Source: Hydrogenophaga sp. PBL-H3
Lineage (GTDB): Bacteria > Pseudomonadota > Gammaproteobacteria > Burkholderiales > Burkholderiaceae_C
DNA: 64,000 nucleotides
Reading direction: 5' to 3'
Assembly (NCBI RefSeq): GCF_010104355.1
Contig: NZ_CP044972.1
Location: 372,001 to 436,000 of the forward strand
The translations under genes were made by a program, and so were the position numbers. The notes below the pieces were generated by a model. The model was not told where the DNA came from and ran no database searches. It saw only the letters and a list, made by a program, of their open reading frames with translations. Below are positions 34,638-43,712 of the stretch, piece by piece. Numbering within the stretch: the stretch's first letter is position 1; each line of letters begins with the position of its first letter.

Positions 34638-35963
34638 TCACCAGCCGATGGCCTTGGGCAGCCACAGCGCGATCTGCGGGAACAAGAACACGAGGCCCAG
34701 GGTGAACAACTGCAGCAGGATGAACGGCACCACACCCTTGTAGATGTCCTTGATGTTCACCTCGGGCGGCGCCACGCCTTTCAGGTAGAACAGCGCCCAG
34801 CCGAACGGCGGCGTGAGGAAGCTCGACTGCAGGTTCACCGTGATCAGCATGGCCAGCCAGACCGGGTCAACGCCCATGTTCATGAGGATGGGCAGGAACA
34901 GCGGCACGGCGATATAGCTGATCTCGATCCACTCGACGAAGAAGCCGAGCACAAAGATGATGAGCATCATGAACCAGATGGCGGTGTTGGTGCCGCCCGG
35001 CAATGCCTCGAACATGCCGGCGATCAGGTCTTCACCGTGCAGGCCGCGGAACGAGAGCGCGAACACCTGCGCGGTCATGAGGATGAACATCATGATGGCG
35101 GTGATCTTGCTGGTGTCCATCGCGGTGGCCTTGAGGGTGGCCCAGGTGAAGCGGCCCGACAGCGCCGTGATGATCACCGCGCCCACGGCGCCCATGCTCG
35201 CCGCTTCGGTGGGGGCCGCGATGCCACCCACGATGGAGCCCAGCACCGCCACCACCAGCATGACCGGTGGCACCAGCACCTTGAAGAAGCGCACCCACAG
35301 CTGGCGGCGCGAGACCGCATCGCGCTCGGCCAGCGGAATTGGCGGCATGGTCTCGGGCTTGAGCCAGCCCATGATCACGAGGTAGACGATGTACACCGCA
35401 GCCAGCAACATGCCCGGGCCCACGGCGGCGGCGAACAGCGTGCCCACCGAGAGCTGCATGATGTCCGACAGCAAGATGAGGATGAGGCTGGGCGGGATGA
35501 TCTGGCCCAGCGTGCCCGAGGCGCAGATCACGCCGCATGCCACGCTCTTGTCGTAGCCCCTCCTGATGAGTGTGGGCAGGGTCAGCAGGCCCAGCGTGAT
35601 GATGGTCGCGCCCACGATGCCGGTGGTCGCGCCCATGAGCACGCCGAAGAGCACGATGCCGATGGCCATGCCGCCCTTGAGGCCGCCGGCGATGTGGCCC
35701 ATGACGTCCAGCAGGTCGTCGGCCAAGCGCGATTTCTCCAGCATCACGCCCATGAAGACGAAGAGCGGAATCGCCATCCACTGGTAGCCGCTGACGATGC
35801 CGTAGAAGCGCGCGGGCAGCAGGTTGAACAGCGTCTCGCCAAAGCCCAGCCAGCCGAACACGAAGCCGCTGACGGCCAGGCTGATGGCCACCGGGATGCC
35901 GATCATCAGCATCACGAAGAAGCCGACCAGCATGAAGACGGCGTAGGTCGACATCTCAAACAT
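34638..35963 (-). CDS. dctM: TRAP transporter large permease, DctM type
   Basis: A 441-residue inner-membrane protein with about 12 hydrophobic segments. It has typical DctM blocks such as GIPVAISLAVSGFVFGWLG near residue 20 and GATTGIVGATIITLGLLTLP near 110. The ATG at 35963 has GGAG at 9 bases and overlaps the small permease gene by eight bases. It forms the channel of a sodium-driven TRAP importer with DctQ and DctP. The usual ligand class is carboxylates. Confidence 0.92.
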   Translation of the reverse strand: MFEMSTYAVFMLVGFFVMLMIGIPVAISLAVSGFVFGWLGFGETLFNLLPARFYGIVSGYQWMAIPLFVFMGVMLEKSRLADDLLDVMGHIAGGLKGGMAIGIVLFGVLMGATTGIVGATIITLGLLTLPTLIRRGYDKSVACGVICASGTLGQIIPPSLILILLSDIMQLSVGTLFAAAVGPGMLLAAVYIVYLVIMGWLKPETMPPIPLAERDAVSRRQLWVRFFKVLVPPVMLVVAVLGSIVGGIAAPTEAASMGAVGAVIITALSGRFTWATLKATAMDTSKITAIMMFILMTAQVFALSFRGLHGEDLIAGMFEALPGGTNTAIWFMMLIIFVLGFFVEWIEISYIAVPLFLPILMNMGVDPVWLAMLITVNLQSSFLTPPFGWALFYLKGVAPPEVNIKDIYKGVVPFILLQLFTLGLVFLFPQIALWLPKAIGW

Positions 35964-36483
35964 GGCTCGACTCCTCAACTGCGTTGAGGGGCGCATCCAG
36001 CAGGCGCACCAGGTGCGCGAGCTGCTGCAACACCAGCAGGCCGTAGCCCAGGGGAATCAGGGCCTTCACCAGCCAGCGCAGCGGAATGCCGCCCGGGTCG
36101 GCCGAGGCCTCGCTGATGGAACGCGACTGCTCCACATAGCCCAGCGACAACCAGATGAAGCCCAGGCTCACGGCGATGAGCAGCAGCGCGGAGACCACAT
36201 CGACCACGCGTTTGGCGGCGGGCGAGTAGCGCGCGTAGAACAGGTCCACGCGCACGTTCTCGCCGCGCTGCAGCGCATGGCTCATGCCCAGGAGGATGAG
36301 GGCGGCCAGCAGGTGCCATTCGAGCTCCTGCGCCCAGACCGAGCCGAAGCTGAAGCTGTAGCGCAGGACCACGTTGGTGGCCACCAGGCCGATCATGACC
36401 AGCGCGATCCAGGCGGTGAGCCCGCCGATGCGGTCGATGAAACCTTCGATGAGAGTGGCCAGCGGCCGCAAAACCTTGAGCAT
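35956..36483 (-). CDS. dctQ: TRAP transporter small permease, DctQ type
   Basis: A 175-residue protein with four hydrophobic segments. The family feature SVWAQELEWHLLAALILLG lies at about 48-66 and ENVRVDLFYARYS after it. It overlaps the large permease start by eight bases. The binding protein stop is 16 bases upstream. Confidence 0.9.
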   Translation of the reverse strand: MLKVLRPLATLIEGFIDRIGGLTAWIALVMIGLVATNVVLRYSFSFGSVWAQELEWHLLAALILLGMSHALQRGENVRVDLFYARYSPAAKRVVDVVSALLLIAVSLGFIWLSLGYVEQSRSISEASADPGGIPLRWLVKALIPLGYGLLVLQQLAHLVRLLDAPLNAVEESSHV

Positions 36484-36499
36484 GACGCCAATCCTTCGT

Positions 36500-37585
36500 T
36501 CAGCCGCGAACCTTGAGGTGGTAGGCCTCTTCGCTGATCTCGCTCCAGCGGTCGTACTTGGCCTTGAAGGCGAAGTAGGAGTCGTGAACCTTCTTCGTCA
36601 GCGGGTCCTTGAGGCCGTCGGCCAGCACCTTGTCGGTTTCTGCCTTCAGTGCCTTGATCACGTCATCCGGCAATGGTCTGGCCGTCACGCCCTGGTTCTT
36701 GATCAGGTCCTCCATGGCTTCGGAGTTGGCCTTCTGGCACCAGCCTTCGCTGATCACGTTGCAGGCGGCCGAGGCGTTGCTCACGATGGCCTGCAGGTCT
36801 TTCGGCAGCTTGTCCCAGGCGGCCTTGTTGATCAGCAGCTCCGACACGGTCGACGACTCGTGCCAGCCGGTGGTGTAGTAGAACTTGGCGGCCTTGTGCA
36901 GACCCAGGCGGCGGTCCTGGAAGGGGCCGACGAACTCGGCCGCGTCGATCACGCCGCGCTCCAGCGCAGGGAAGATCTCGCCGCCCGGCAGCACCTTCAC
37001 GTCCACCCCCAGGTTGGCGTAGACCTTGCCGGCCAGGCCGGGGATGCGCATCTTCAGGCCCTTCAAGTCGGCCACAGTCTTGATTTCTTTCTTGAACCAG
37101 CCCGTCATCTGCACGCCGGTGTTGCCGCAGGGCATGGCCACCATGCCGAAGGGCGCGTAGACCTCGTTCCAGAGGTCAATGCCGCCGCCGTCGTACAACC
37201 AGCCGTTCATGCCCTGGAAGTTCATGCCGAAGGGCACCGCGGTGAAGTACTGCGCGGCGGCGGTCTTGCCGGTCCAGAAGTAGGCGTTGGCGTGGTTCAT
37301 CTCCACCGTGCCGGCGCGCACCGCGTCGAAGCCTTCAAACGCCGGGATCAGTTCACCGGCACCGAACACCTGGATGTTCAAGCGGCCGTCCGACATCTCG
37401 CGGATGCGTTTGGCGAGATCGGTCGCGCTGCCCGGGCCGTCCATGTAGAAGGGCGAGCCCTTGCCGTAGGCGCTGGTCATCTTCCAGTTGAATTTGGTCG
37501 ACTGCGCGTTGGCAATGGCGGGGGCACCGAGGACGCTGCCGGCAACGGCGGCGCGGGTGAGGAACTGGCGGCGGATCAAGGACAT
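36500..37585 (-). CDS. dctP: TRAP transporter substrate-binding protein, DctP type
   Basis: A 361-residue periplasmic protein. The start is MSLIRRQFLTRAAVAGSVLG, a signal with an RR-x-F-L pattern that may use the Tat route, cleaved near ANA-Q. The ligand-binding signature MRIPGLAGKVYANLGVDVKV near residue 170 contains the conserved Arg that clamps a carboxylate. AGGAG lies 8 bases before the ATG. It follows a GntR gene on the same strand. The FcbT/TakP-like sequence (GKGSPFYMDGPG, NHANAYFW) suggests a 2-oxo or aromatic carboxylate ligand, but this is not certain. Confidence 0.9.
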   Translation of the reverse strand: MSLIRRQFLTRAAVAGSVLGAPAIANAQSTKFNWKMTSAYGKGSPFYMDGPGSATDLAKRIREMSDGRLNIQVFGAGELIPAFEGFDAVRAGTVEMNHANAYFWTGKTAAAQYFTAVPFGMNFQGMNGWLYDGGGIDLWNEVYAPFGMVAMPCGNTGVQMTGWFKKEIKTVADLKGLKMRIPGLAGKVYANLGVDVKVLPGGEIFPALERGVIDAAEFVGPFQDRRLGLHKAAKFYYTTGWHESSTVSELLINKAAWDKLPKDLQAIVSNASAACNVISEGWCQKANSEAMEDLIKNQGVTARPLPDDVIKALKAETDKVLADGLKDPLTKKVHDSYFAFKAKYDRWSEISEEAYHLKVRG

Positions 37586-37687
37586 GGCGGGACTCCTGGT
37601 GAGTGGATGAAAAACGAAAGACAACAGGGCGCCTGGCCGCGACCCGGTCGTGGCTTCAGCGTGGGGAACAGGGGGATCAGGGAACGT

Positions 37688-38365
37688 TCAGGGGCCGTGC
37701 ACCGATGGCATGTGCCGCATGAGGTCGGGTACGGTGTCCAGCACATGCTGGCGCATGGCTTCTTCACAGGCGCTGGCATCGCCCGCGCGGATCGCGTCGA
37801 GCAGTTTCTCGTGGTGTTCGCGCGTGCCCACCTGGCGGTCCTCCATCGAGGCCCACATGCGCATGTGCGGCTCCACCACCGAATGCAGTGCGGAGATCTG
37901 GCGCAGCAGGCGCGGGCAGTCGCTCTTGGCGCAGAGCGCTTCATGGAAGTGGCGGTGCGCGGTGGTCCAGTCGGCCTGCAGTTCCGAGCGCGGCTCCATC
38001 GCTTCGAGCAACTGCTCCAGCTGGCGGATGTCGGCGGCCTTCAGGTTGGGCACGGCCAGGCGCACGGCCAGGCCTTCGAGCACCGCGCGCATCTCGAACA
38101 CTTCGCGCATCTCTTTCACGTTCGGCGCGTTGACCGTCACACCCCGGTTGGCGCGCATCGTCACCAGCCCTTCGGCCGCCAGACGGCGCAGCGCCTCGCG
38201 CACCGGCATGCGGCTGGTGCCGATCTCCGACGCAATCGTCTCGGGAATGAGCCGCTCTCCCGCGACATAGCGACCCAGACGCAAGGCGCCCAGGATGTGC
38301 GCGTAAGCCTCGTCGTGCGCGGCCACCAGCGAGGGATCGAAGTCGGCGAGGGCGGAGGTTCTCAT
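37688..38365 (-). CDS. GntR-family regulator, FadR/FCD subgroup
   Basis: A 225-residue regulator. The winged helix covers about 20-85 (RLIPETIASEIGTSRMPVRE, then ALRRLAAEGLV). The C-terminal FCD domain has conserved metal-binding His/Asp positions in HRHFHEAL and VEPHMRMW. It is upstream of and parallel to dctPQM and the GGT-like gene, and a perfect inverted repeat lies just ahead of its start. It probably represses this cluster until a carboxylate ligand binds. Confidence 0.9.
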   Translation of the reverse strand: MRTSALADFDPSLVAAHDEAYAHILGALRLGRYVAGERLIPETIASEIGTSRMPVREALRRLAAEGLVTMRANRGVTVNAPNVKEMREVFEMRAVLEGLAVRLAVPNLKAADIRQLEQLLEAMEPRSELQADWTTAHRHFHEALCAKSDCPRLLRQISALHSVVEPHMRMWASMEDRQVGTREHHEKLLDAIRAGDASACEEAMRQHVLDTVPDLMRHMPSVHGP

Positions 38366-38397
38366 CGATGGCGGCCTGCGGCGTCGGGTGGCTGGGA

Positions 38398-38425
38398 CCG
38401 TGGATTCGGATCATTGGATCCACGG
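38398..38425 (-). promoter_or_regulatory. Inverted repeat upstream of the GntR gene
   Basis: CCGTGGAT and ATCCACGG are perfect 8-base arms with a 12-base spacer, starting 33 bases upstream of the GntR ATG. The position suits autorepression. The spacer itself contains GGATC twice, so the true operator could be shorter. Confidence 0.45.
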
Positions 38426-38637
38426 ATACGTGTGTCCAGACCAATGCAGCAACCGTGCCAGCCCGAAGCCACCCGTTTCAAGTGCCGCCATTAGTTCGAA
38501 AGCACCCATCTCATCCCAGGTCCAGGGCATCGTGCGCCACGACAGCGCCCGAACGCACCAGGCTGGTGGGCCGCCGTGGTGCGCGGGGCTGGTCGGGCGG
38601 TCGCAAGAGGAGTACAACCGGATCGGGGGGAAACGGT

Positions 38638-39411
38638 ATGAACGGTATGGCTCGTTTTTTGCAGCTTGTCGGCCTCACGGTGGCAGGCCTGCTGGCCACC
38701 GCCCCGGCGGCGGCCCAGGGCACTTGTGTGGACGACCCTGCCCGCGCCCACGAGCTGCGCGTGCTCGACGAAATCCAGATCTCCGAGCTGATGGACCGCT
38801 TCGAGGTGGTGGCCGCACCCCCACGGCTGCACCACATGCTCGCCAGCCTGGTGGCGGCCTCACCCCGGCTGCGCCAGGGCCCGGTAGTGCACTTGCTGGC
38901 CTATGAGGACGTTGACCTCAACGCCTACGCTGCCGACCACGGCATGGTCATCCTCACCAGCGCGATGTGGAGTGCAAAAGAGGCCCTCTCAGACGACGAA
39001 CTGGCTGCGGTGATGGCGCACGAGCTCGCGCACATCGAAGGCCACGATTCATTGGTGGAGGCTTGCACCCACCTTCAGCGCCTGGGGCAACCCGCCATGC
39101 GCTTTGAAGACGCCCGCGACCGCATGGCGCTGGAGATGTTCAACCCGCGCTCTGCGCTGGCCCGCGAGGCGCGGCAGCAGCTGCATGCACAAGAACACTC
39201 GGCCGACCTGCGCGCCATTGAACTGCTGCGCACCGTGGGCCGCAACCCGCAAGCCATGGTGAGCGTGCTGGCCAAGATCCACGGCACCGAGCCTTCGGCC
39301 CTCAACCTGCTGATGGGCACCACCCACCCGGAACTGCGCGTGCGGCTGGAGAAGGCACAGGCGGCTGTGAATGCAGTCACCGAAGCGCGGCCCCTTCACT
39401 CCGCGAAGTGA
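38638..39411 (+). CDS. M48-family zinc metalloprotease, secreted
   Basis: A 257-residue protein. The signal peptide runs through GLTVAGLLATAPAAAQ to about residue 27. The zinc motif HELAH is at about 128-132 (VMAHELAHIEGHD). The third ligand is probably Glu in AQEHSADLRAIELL. It is a short periplasmic peptidase related to BepA/LoiP but without a TPR domain. It diverges from the GntR gene, and its end overlaps a convergent small gene by 16 bases. Confidence 0.88.
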   Translation: MNGMARFLQLVGLTVAGLLATAPAAAQGTCVDDPARAHELRVLDEIQISELMDRFEVVAAPPRLHHMLASLVAASPRLRQGPVVHLLAYEDVDLNAYAADHGMVILTSAMWSAKEALSDDELAAVMAHELAHIEGHDSLVEACTHLQRLGQPAMRFEDARDRMALEMFNPRSALAREARQQLHAQEHSADLRAIELLRTVGRNPQAMVSVLAKIHGTEPSALNLLMGTTHPELRVRLEKAQAAVNAVTEARPLHSAK

Positions 39412-39689
39412 GCCGCCAGGCCCTCACCCCAGGCCCACGGCCCCGTGATCGTGAGCGTCACGGTGGTCCAGTCGCCCTCGGTCTGCACCAGATGGTCGGC
39501 GTCCCAGGCGCCGCCGTCGTCCAGCGGGCCGCGGGGGCCGGGGCTGTGCCGCTCGGCCCAGGCAAGCACGGCCTGCACTTCCCGCATCACCTCAGGCAAC
39601 TGCGCAGCGCGCACGCTGGCCATGGCGTCCCAGGTGCCGGTGCCTTCGCCGTCGTCGCTGGGGTCGAAAAGGAGGTATTGGAGTGTCAT
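39396..39689 (-). CDS. Conserved hypothetical protein
   Basis: A 97-residue acidic protein beginning MTLQYLLFDPSDDGEGTGTW. Similar small proteins with a DAMASV...EV..VL.WA pattern are found in Burkholderiales, with no known function. The ATG at 39689 was preferred over an upstream start because the family begins there. It overlaps the end of the M48 gene. A Trp-rich C-terminal half suggests a compact beta fold. Confidence 0.7.
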   Translation of the reverse strand: MTLQYLLFDPSDDGEGTGTWDAMASVRAAQLPEVMREVQAVLAWAERHSPGPRGPLDDGGAWDADHLVQTEGDWTTVTLTITGPWAWGEGLAAHFAE

Positions 39690-39717
39690 GCCCTGATTGT
39701 CTGTGCGCGGCGCCATG

Positions 39718-39740
39718 AAAAACGGCGCCCGAAGGCGCCG
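39718..39740 (-). terminator. Rho-independent terminator of malate synthase G gene
   Basis: On the minus strand CGGCGCC, loop TTCG and GGCGCCG form a seven-pair GC stem with a stable tetraloop, followed directly by TTTTT. It lies 25 bases after the glcB stop. This is the clearest intrinsic terminator in the window. Confidence 0.9.
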
Positions 39741-39764
39741 CTTTGAAGGACTGAAGCCAGGGAC

Positions 39765-41975
39765 TCAGGCCGCTTTCACTTTGAGGCGCCACGCATGCAG
39801 CAGCGGCTCGGTGTAGCCGCTCGGCTGGGCCTTGCCCTTGAACACCAGGTCCAGCGCGGCCAGGTAGGCCTTGCTGGTCTTGAAGTTGCCGGCCATGGGT
39901 TGGTACAGCTTGTCGCCGGCGTTCTGGCCGTCCACCACGGCGGCCATGCGCTCGAAGGTCTGGGTCACTTGCGCTGCGGTCACCACGCCGTGGTGCAGCC
40001 AGTTGGCAATGTGCTGGCTGGAAATGCGCAGCGTGGCGCGGTCTTCCATCAGGCCCACGTTGTGGATGTCGGGCACCTTGGAGCAGCCCACGCCCTGGTC
40101 GACCCAGCGCACCACATAACCCAGGATGCCTTGCACGTTGTTGTCAAGCTCCTGCTGCTTCTCGGCGTCGCTCCAGTTCGGCGTGGCGGTGACGGGGATG
40201 GTGAGCAGGCCCGTGAGCAGGTTGTCGCGTTCCTTGTTGGCGTCGATCTTCTCCAGCTCTTTCTGCACGTCGGACACCAGCACCTGGTGGTAGTGCAGGC
40301 TGTGCAGCGTGGCGCCGGTGGGGCTGGGCACCCAGGCGGTGTTGGCGCCGGCTTTGGGGTGGCCGATCTTCTGCTTGAGCATCTCGGCCATCAGGTCGGG
40401 CATGGCCCACATACCCTTGCCGATCTGTGCCTTGCCACGCAGGCCGCAGCTCAGGCCAACCAGCACGTTGTTGCGCTCGTAGCTCTGGATCCAGGCGCTG
40501 GCTTTCATGTCGCCCTTGCGCACCATGGGGCCAGCCAGCATGGCGGTGTGCATCTCGTCGCCGGTGCGGTCCAGGAAGCCGGTGTTGATGAAGGCCACGC
40601 GGCTGGAAGCCGCGGCGATGCAGGCCTTCAAGTTGACGGAGGTGCGGCGCTCTTCGTCCATGATGCCGAGCTTGACCGTGCTCTCGGGCAGGCCGAGCAG
40701 TTGCTCCACGCGGCCGAAGAGTTCGGCGGCAAACGCCACCTCGGCCGGGCCGTGCATCTTGGGCTTGACGATGTAGACCGAGCCCTTGCGCGAGTTGCGG
40801 ATGGCGTCCTTCTTCGTGCGCTTCAAGTCGTGCAGGGCGATGGTGGTGGTGACCACCGCGTCCATGATGCCTTCGGGAATCTCCTGGCCTTCTGCACCCC
40901 AGAGGATGGCCGGGTTGGTCATGAGGTGGCCCACGTTGCGCAGGAACATGAGCGAGCGGCCATGCAGGCGCACGGCGTTCTGCTTGCCGTTGGGTGCGGT
41001 GTATTCGCGGTCGGCGTTGAGCCCACGCGTGAAGGTGGTGCCGCCCTTGCTCACCGATTCGGTCAGCGTGGCCTGCAGAATGCCGAGCCAATTGCTGTAG
41101 GCCAGCACCTTGTCTTCTGCGTCCACCGCGGCAATGGAGTCCTCGAGGTCGAGGATGGTGGAGAGCGCGGCTTCCAGCACCAGGTCGCTCACGCCGGCGG
41201 CGTCCGACTTGCCGATGGGTGTGTTGCGGTCGATCTGGATGTCCAGGTGCAGGCCGTTGTGCTTGAGCAGCACCGAGCTGGGTGCCTTGGCCTCGCCCTG
41301 GTAGCCCACCAGTTGCGACTTGTCGGCCAGTTTGCTGGTGCCGCCTTCAGCCAGGCCGACGACCAGTTCACCGTCCTTGTTGATCTTGTAGCTCGTGGAG
41401 CCCACGTGCGAGCCCTTCTTCAGCGGAGCGGTACGGTCCAGCACATGGCGTGCGTACTCGATGACCTTGGCGCCGCGCTTGGGGTTGTAGCCGCCCTTCT
41501 TGCCCACCTTCTCGCAACCCTTGTCTTCCGAAATCACGTCGGTGCCGTAGAGCGCGTCGTACAGCGAACCCCAGCGCGCATTGGCTGCGTTGAGCGCATA
41601 GCGCGCGTTCAGGATCGGCACCACGAGTTGTGGGCCGGCCTGCACGGCCAGCTCGTCGTCCACGTTCTTCGTGGTCGCCTTCACCTTCTTGGGCTGGGGC
41701 ACGAGGTAGCCAATGCCTTCGAGGAAGGTGCGGTAGGCCGCCATGTCGGCAATGGGACCGGGGTGGGCCGCGTGCCAGGTGTCCAGCTCGGTCTGCAGGC
41801 GGTCGCGCTCGGCCAGCAGCGCAGCGTTCTTGGGCGCGAGGTCGGTCACGATGGCGTCAAAGCCCGCCCAGAAGGCGGATTCGCTCACGCCGGTGCCGGG
41901 CAGCACCTGCTGGTTGATGAAGTCGGCGAGAACGGTGGCGACTTGAAGGCCGTGGATCTGGGTGCGGGTTGTCAT
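39765..41975 (-). CDS. glcB: Malate synthase G
   Basis: Condenses glyoxylate and acetyl-CoA to malate in the glyoxylate and glycolate pathways. The 736-residue length is right for the G isoform. Recognisable pieces are [20 protein letters not shown] near residue 115, [19 protein letters not shown] near 345, and [17 protein letters not shown] near 470. It is a single-gene unit with a strong terminator. No other glyoxylate or glycolate genes are adjacent. A copy of the dispersed repeat lies upstream. Confidence 0.97.
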   Translation of the reverse strand: MTTRTQIHGLQVATVLADFINQQVLPGTGVSESAFWAGFDAIVTDLAPKNAALLAERDRLQTELDTWHAAHPGPIADMAAYRTFLEGIGYLVPQPKKVKATTKNVDDELAVQAGPQLVVPILNARYALNAANARWGSLYDALYGTDVISEDKGCEKVGKKGGYNPKRGAKVIEYARHVLDRTAPLKKGSHVGSTSYKINKDGELVVGLAEGGTSKLADKSQLVGYQGEAKAPSSVLLKHNGLHLDIQIDRNTPIGKSDAAGVSDLVLEAALSTILDLEDSIAAVDAEDKVLAYSNWLGILQATLTESVSKGGTTFTRGLNADREYTAPNGKQNAVRLHGRSLMFLRNVGHLMTNPAILWGAEGQEIPEGIMDAVVTTTIALHDLKRTKKDAIRNSRKGSVYIVKPKMHGPAEVAFAAELFGRVEQLLGLPESTVKLGIMDEERRTSVNLKACIAAASSRVAFINTGFLDRTGDEMHTAMLAGPMVRKGDMKASAWIQSYERNNVLVGLSCGLRGKAQIGKGMWAMPDLMAEMLKQKIGHPKAGANTAWVPSPTGATLHSLHYHQVLVSDVQKELEKIDANKERDNLLTGLLTIPVTATPNWSDAEKQQELDNNVQGILGYVVRWVDQGVGCSKVPDIHNVGLMEDRATLRISSQHIANWLHHGVVTAAQVTQTFERMAAVVDGQNAGDKLYQPMAGNFKTSKAYLAALDLVFKGKAQPSGYTEPLLHAWRLKVKAA

Positions 41976-41997
41976 GGTGGGTTCTCTGGTGAGGGCT

Positions 41998-42019
41998 TCG
42001 ACAAGCTCAGCCCGAACGG
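41998..42019. repeat. Copy of the dispersed 22-bp repeat
   Basis: TCGACAAGCTCAGCCCGAAC-GG is the exact reverse complement of the element at 5453-5474. It lies between glcB (start 41975) and the dehalogenase gene (stop 42047), inside the probable glcB promoter region. Confidence 0.85.
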
Positions 42020-42046
42020 GATGGTGGGAAGGGTGGAAAAAGGAAA

Positions 42047-42745
42047 TCAGTCAAAAAAGGCGAGCACATCGCTCAGCTGGCTGCCGGTGCGGTGAGGCTG
42101 GGTGCCGAGTTCTTCAAAGGGCAGATTTTGTCGGTTCACCCACAGCGTGCGGTAGCCGTACCAGGTGGCGGCCAGTGCGTCCCAGGCGTTGCTGCTCACG
42201 AACGCGATCTGCCCACAGGCCAAACCGGTGGCCTGCTCGCCCAGCGCATAAGCCTCGGGGTGGGTCTTGTACTTGTGGATCGGGTCCACGCTGATCACGT
42301 GATCGAGCAGACCCTCAAGCCCCGCACTGCGCACCGCAATGCCCAGCATGTCGGGGTCGCCATTGCTGAGGATGCCGGTGACCACACCGCGCTCGCGCAG
42401 CGCCTGCAGCACGGCGCGGTTTTCCGGAAAAGCCGAGAGGTGGCGGTACTGGTTCATGAGTCGCGCGGCGCGTTCCTCAAAGGCGGGCCAGTCGCTGCGC
42501 GCCTCGGGCGCAATCGTCTTGATGGCGTAGGCCAACGCGTTTTGCGTGAGCGCCCAGAACGGCCGGTAGTGCGCGCCATGGTCGCTGGTGGTCACCAGCC
42601 GCGTGTATTCAATCTGCTTGTCGCGCCAGAGTGTTGCCAGTCTCGCGCCTTGTCCCGGAAACAGCTGCTCGGCGAGCAGGCCCACGCTGTACACGTCGAA
42701 GAGCGTGCCGTAGGCGTCGAAGAGGACTGCGCGGGGTTTTTGCAT
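42047..42745 (-). CDS. Haloacid dehalogenase, type II (L-2-haloacid dehalogenase-like)
   Basis: A 232-residue HAD hydrolase. The Asp nucleophile lies in [15 protein letters not shown] near residue 10, Ser/Asn in LSNGDPDM near 115, Lys in KYKTHPEAY near 150 and [10 protein letters not shown] near 175. The last motif with its Asn/Asp is specific for L-2-haloacid dehalogenases. These hydrolyse 2-haloacids to 2-hydroxyacids. ATG 42745 was chosen, but an in-frame GTG at 42763 is possible. It lies between glcB and an IclR gene, and a product such as glycolate or lactate would fit a nearby glyoxylate route. Confidence 0.87.
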   Translation of the reverse strand: MQKPRAVLFDAYGTLFDVYSVGLLAEQLFPGQGARLATLWRDKQIEYTRLVTTSDHGAHYRPFWALTQNALAYAIKTIAPEARSDWPAFEERAARLMNQYRHLSAFPENRAVLQALRERGVVTGILSNGDPDMLGIAVRSAGLEGLLDHVISVDPIHKYKTHPEAYALGEQATGLACGQIAFVSSNAWDALAATWYGYRTLWVNRQNLPFEELGTQPHRTGSQLSDVLAFFD

Positions 42746-42870
42746 TCCCGCACTGTATTCCACACTTTCCCAGTGATTGATTGATCGATTTGAGTTGGAT
42801 CAGTGACTTTTTTGTAGGCAATTGGTGATCTGAGGCGCAAGATGGTCGTTGCCCAAGGAGGTAGAAGCAT

Positions 42871-43617
42871 TTATCCGACCCGCCCCCCCAGTTGCCGTGC
42901 CGCTGCCAGCACCTTGCCCACATGCCGCTCGTCAAACCGGTGCGCCGGCATCGTGAGCGTGAGCGACGCGGCAATCGAGCCGTCCGCATGGAACACCGGC
43001 GCCGAGATGCCGGCCACCTCGGCCAGGCGGTCGCCCACGGCGGTCATGTAGCCGTCGGCGCGGATGCGCGCGGCCACGCGCTTGTCGGCGGCGGTGGGTT
43101 TGCGGCTGTCGTCGCCCGCGCCAAACGCCGAGAGCACGCGCCCGCCCGTGCCCTGGTGCAGCGGCAGCACGTCGCCCGCGCGGATGTGGTCGCGCACCGG
43201 GTGCGGTGAATCCACGCGGTAAAGGCACAGGCGCGTCTGGTTCGGCGCTTGACCCTGGCGCACGTGGTACGCCGCGCTCTCGCCGGTGGCGGCCACCAGC
43301 TGGCGCAGCACGGGCATGACGACGCGGTCCAGCGAGAACGAGGCGGCGTAAATGCCGTGCAGCCGTGCCACCTCACCCCCCAGGGCGTAGCGCCCGTCGT
43401 CCAGCCGCTGCAGCAGGTGCGCGTGTTCGAGCGAGGCGAGCAGGCGCAGTGCGGTGCTCTTGTAGAGCTGCGTGCGCTCGGCCAGCTCGGCCAGTGACAA
43501 GGCCGCGTCGCCCGCGCGGAAGGCGCCGAGCAGCGAGAGCGCGCGGTCCACGGCGGCGGTGCCGCCGGTGGCGGCGTTGGCGTCGGCCAGCGATGGGGTC
43601 TGGGCTTTGCGGGGCAT
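42871..43617 (-). CDS. IclR-family regulator of the HMG-CoA-lyase/CoA-transferase operon
   Basis: A 248-residue regulator. The winged helix spans about 20-80 (AVDRALSLLGAFRAGDAALS, then LYKSTALRLLASLEH). The IclR effector domain follows, with GTGGRVLSAFG near 155 and a C-terminal SLTLTMPAHRFDE. It diverges from the lyase gene at 43713, and a perfect palindrome lies in the 95-base gap. It probably represses both directions. Confidence 0.9.
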   Translation of the reverse strand: MPRKAQTPSLADANAATGGTAAVDRALSLLGAFRAGDAALSLAELAERTQLYKSTALRLLASLEHAHLLQRLDDGRYALGGEVARLHGIYAASFSLDRVVMPVLRQLVAATGESAAYHVRQGQAPNQTRLCLYRVDSPHPVRDHIRAGDVLPLHQGTGGRVLSAFGAGDDSRKPTAADKRVAARIRADGYMTAVGDRLAEVAGISAPVFHADGSIAASLTLTMPAHRFDERHVGKVLAAARQLGGRVG

Positions 43618-43672
43618 GGGCTTGGGTTGACAGCGTTGGGGCGATCTGCGATTCTTTCAGTAGAGAGAATAT

Positions 43673-43691
43673 CGTTCTGTCAGACAGAACG
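43673..43691. promoter_or_regulatory. Perfect 19-bp palindrome, candidate IclR operator
   Basis: CGTTCTGTC-A-GACAGAACG lies 22 bases upstream of the lyase start and 56 bases upstream of the IclR start. A weaker repeat ATTCT-N10-AGAAT at 43651-43670 is adjacent. The position between divergent genes strongly suggests the IclR binding site. Confidence 0.7.
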
Positions 43692-43712
43692 CAAGCCACA
43701 CCCTGTTTTCAC

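Noticed and set aside
39795..42095. 766-codon plus-strand open frame
   Set aside because: It is the reverse-strand shadow of malate synthase G, rich in His, Gly and Val with no motif.
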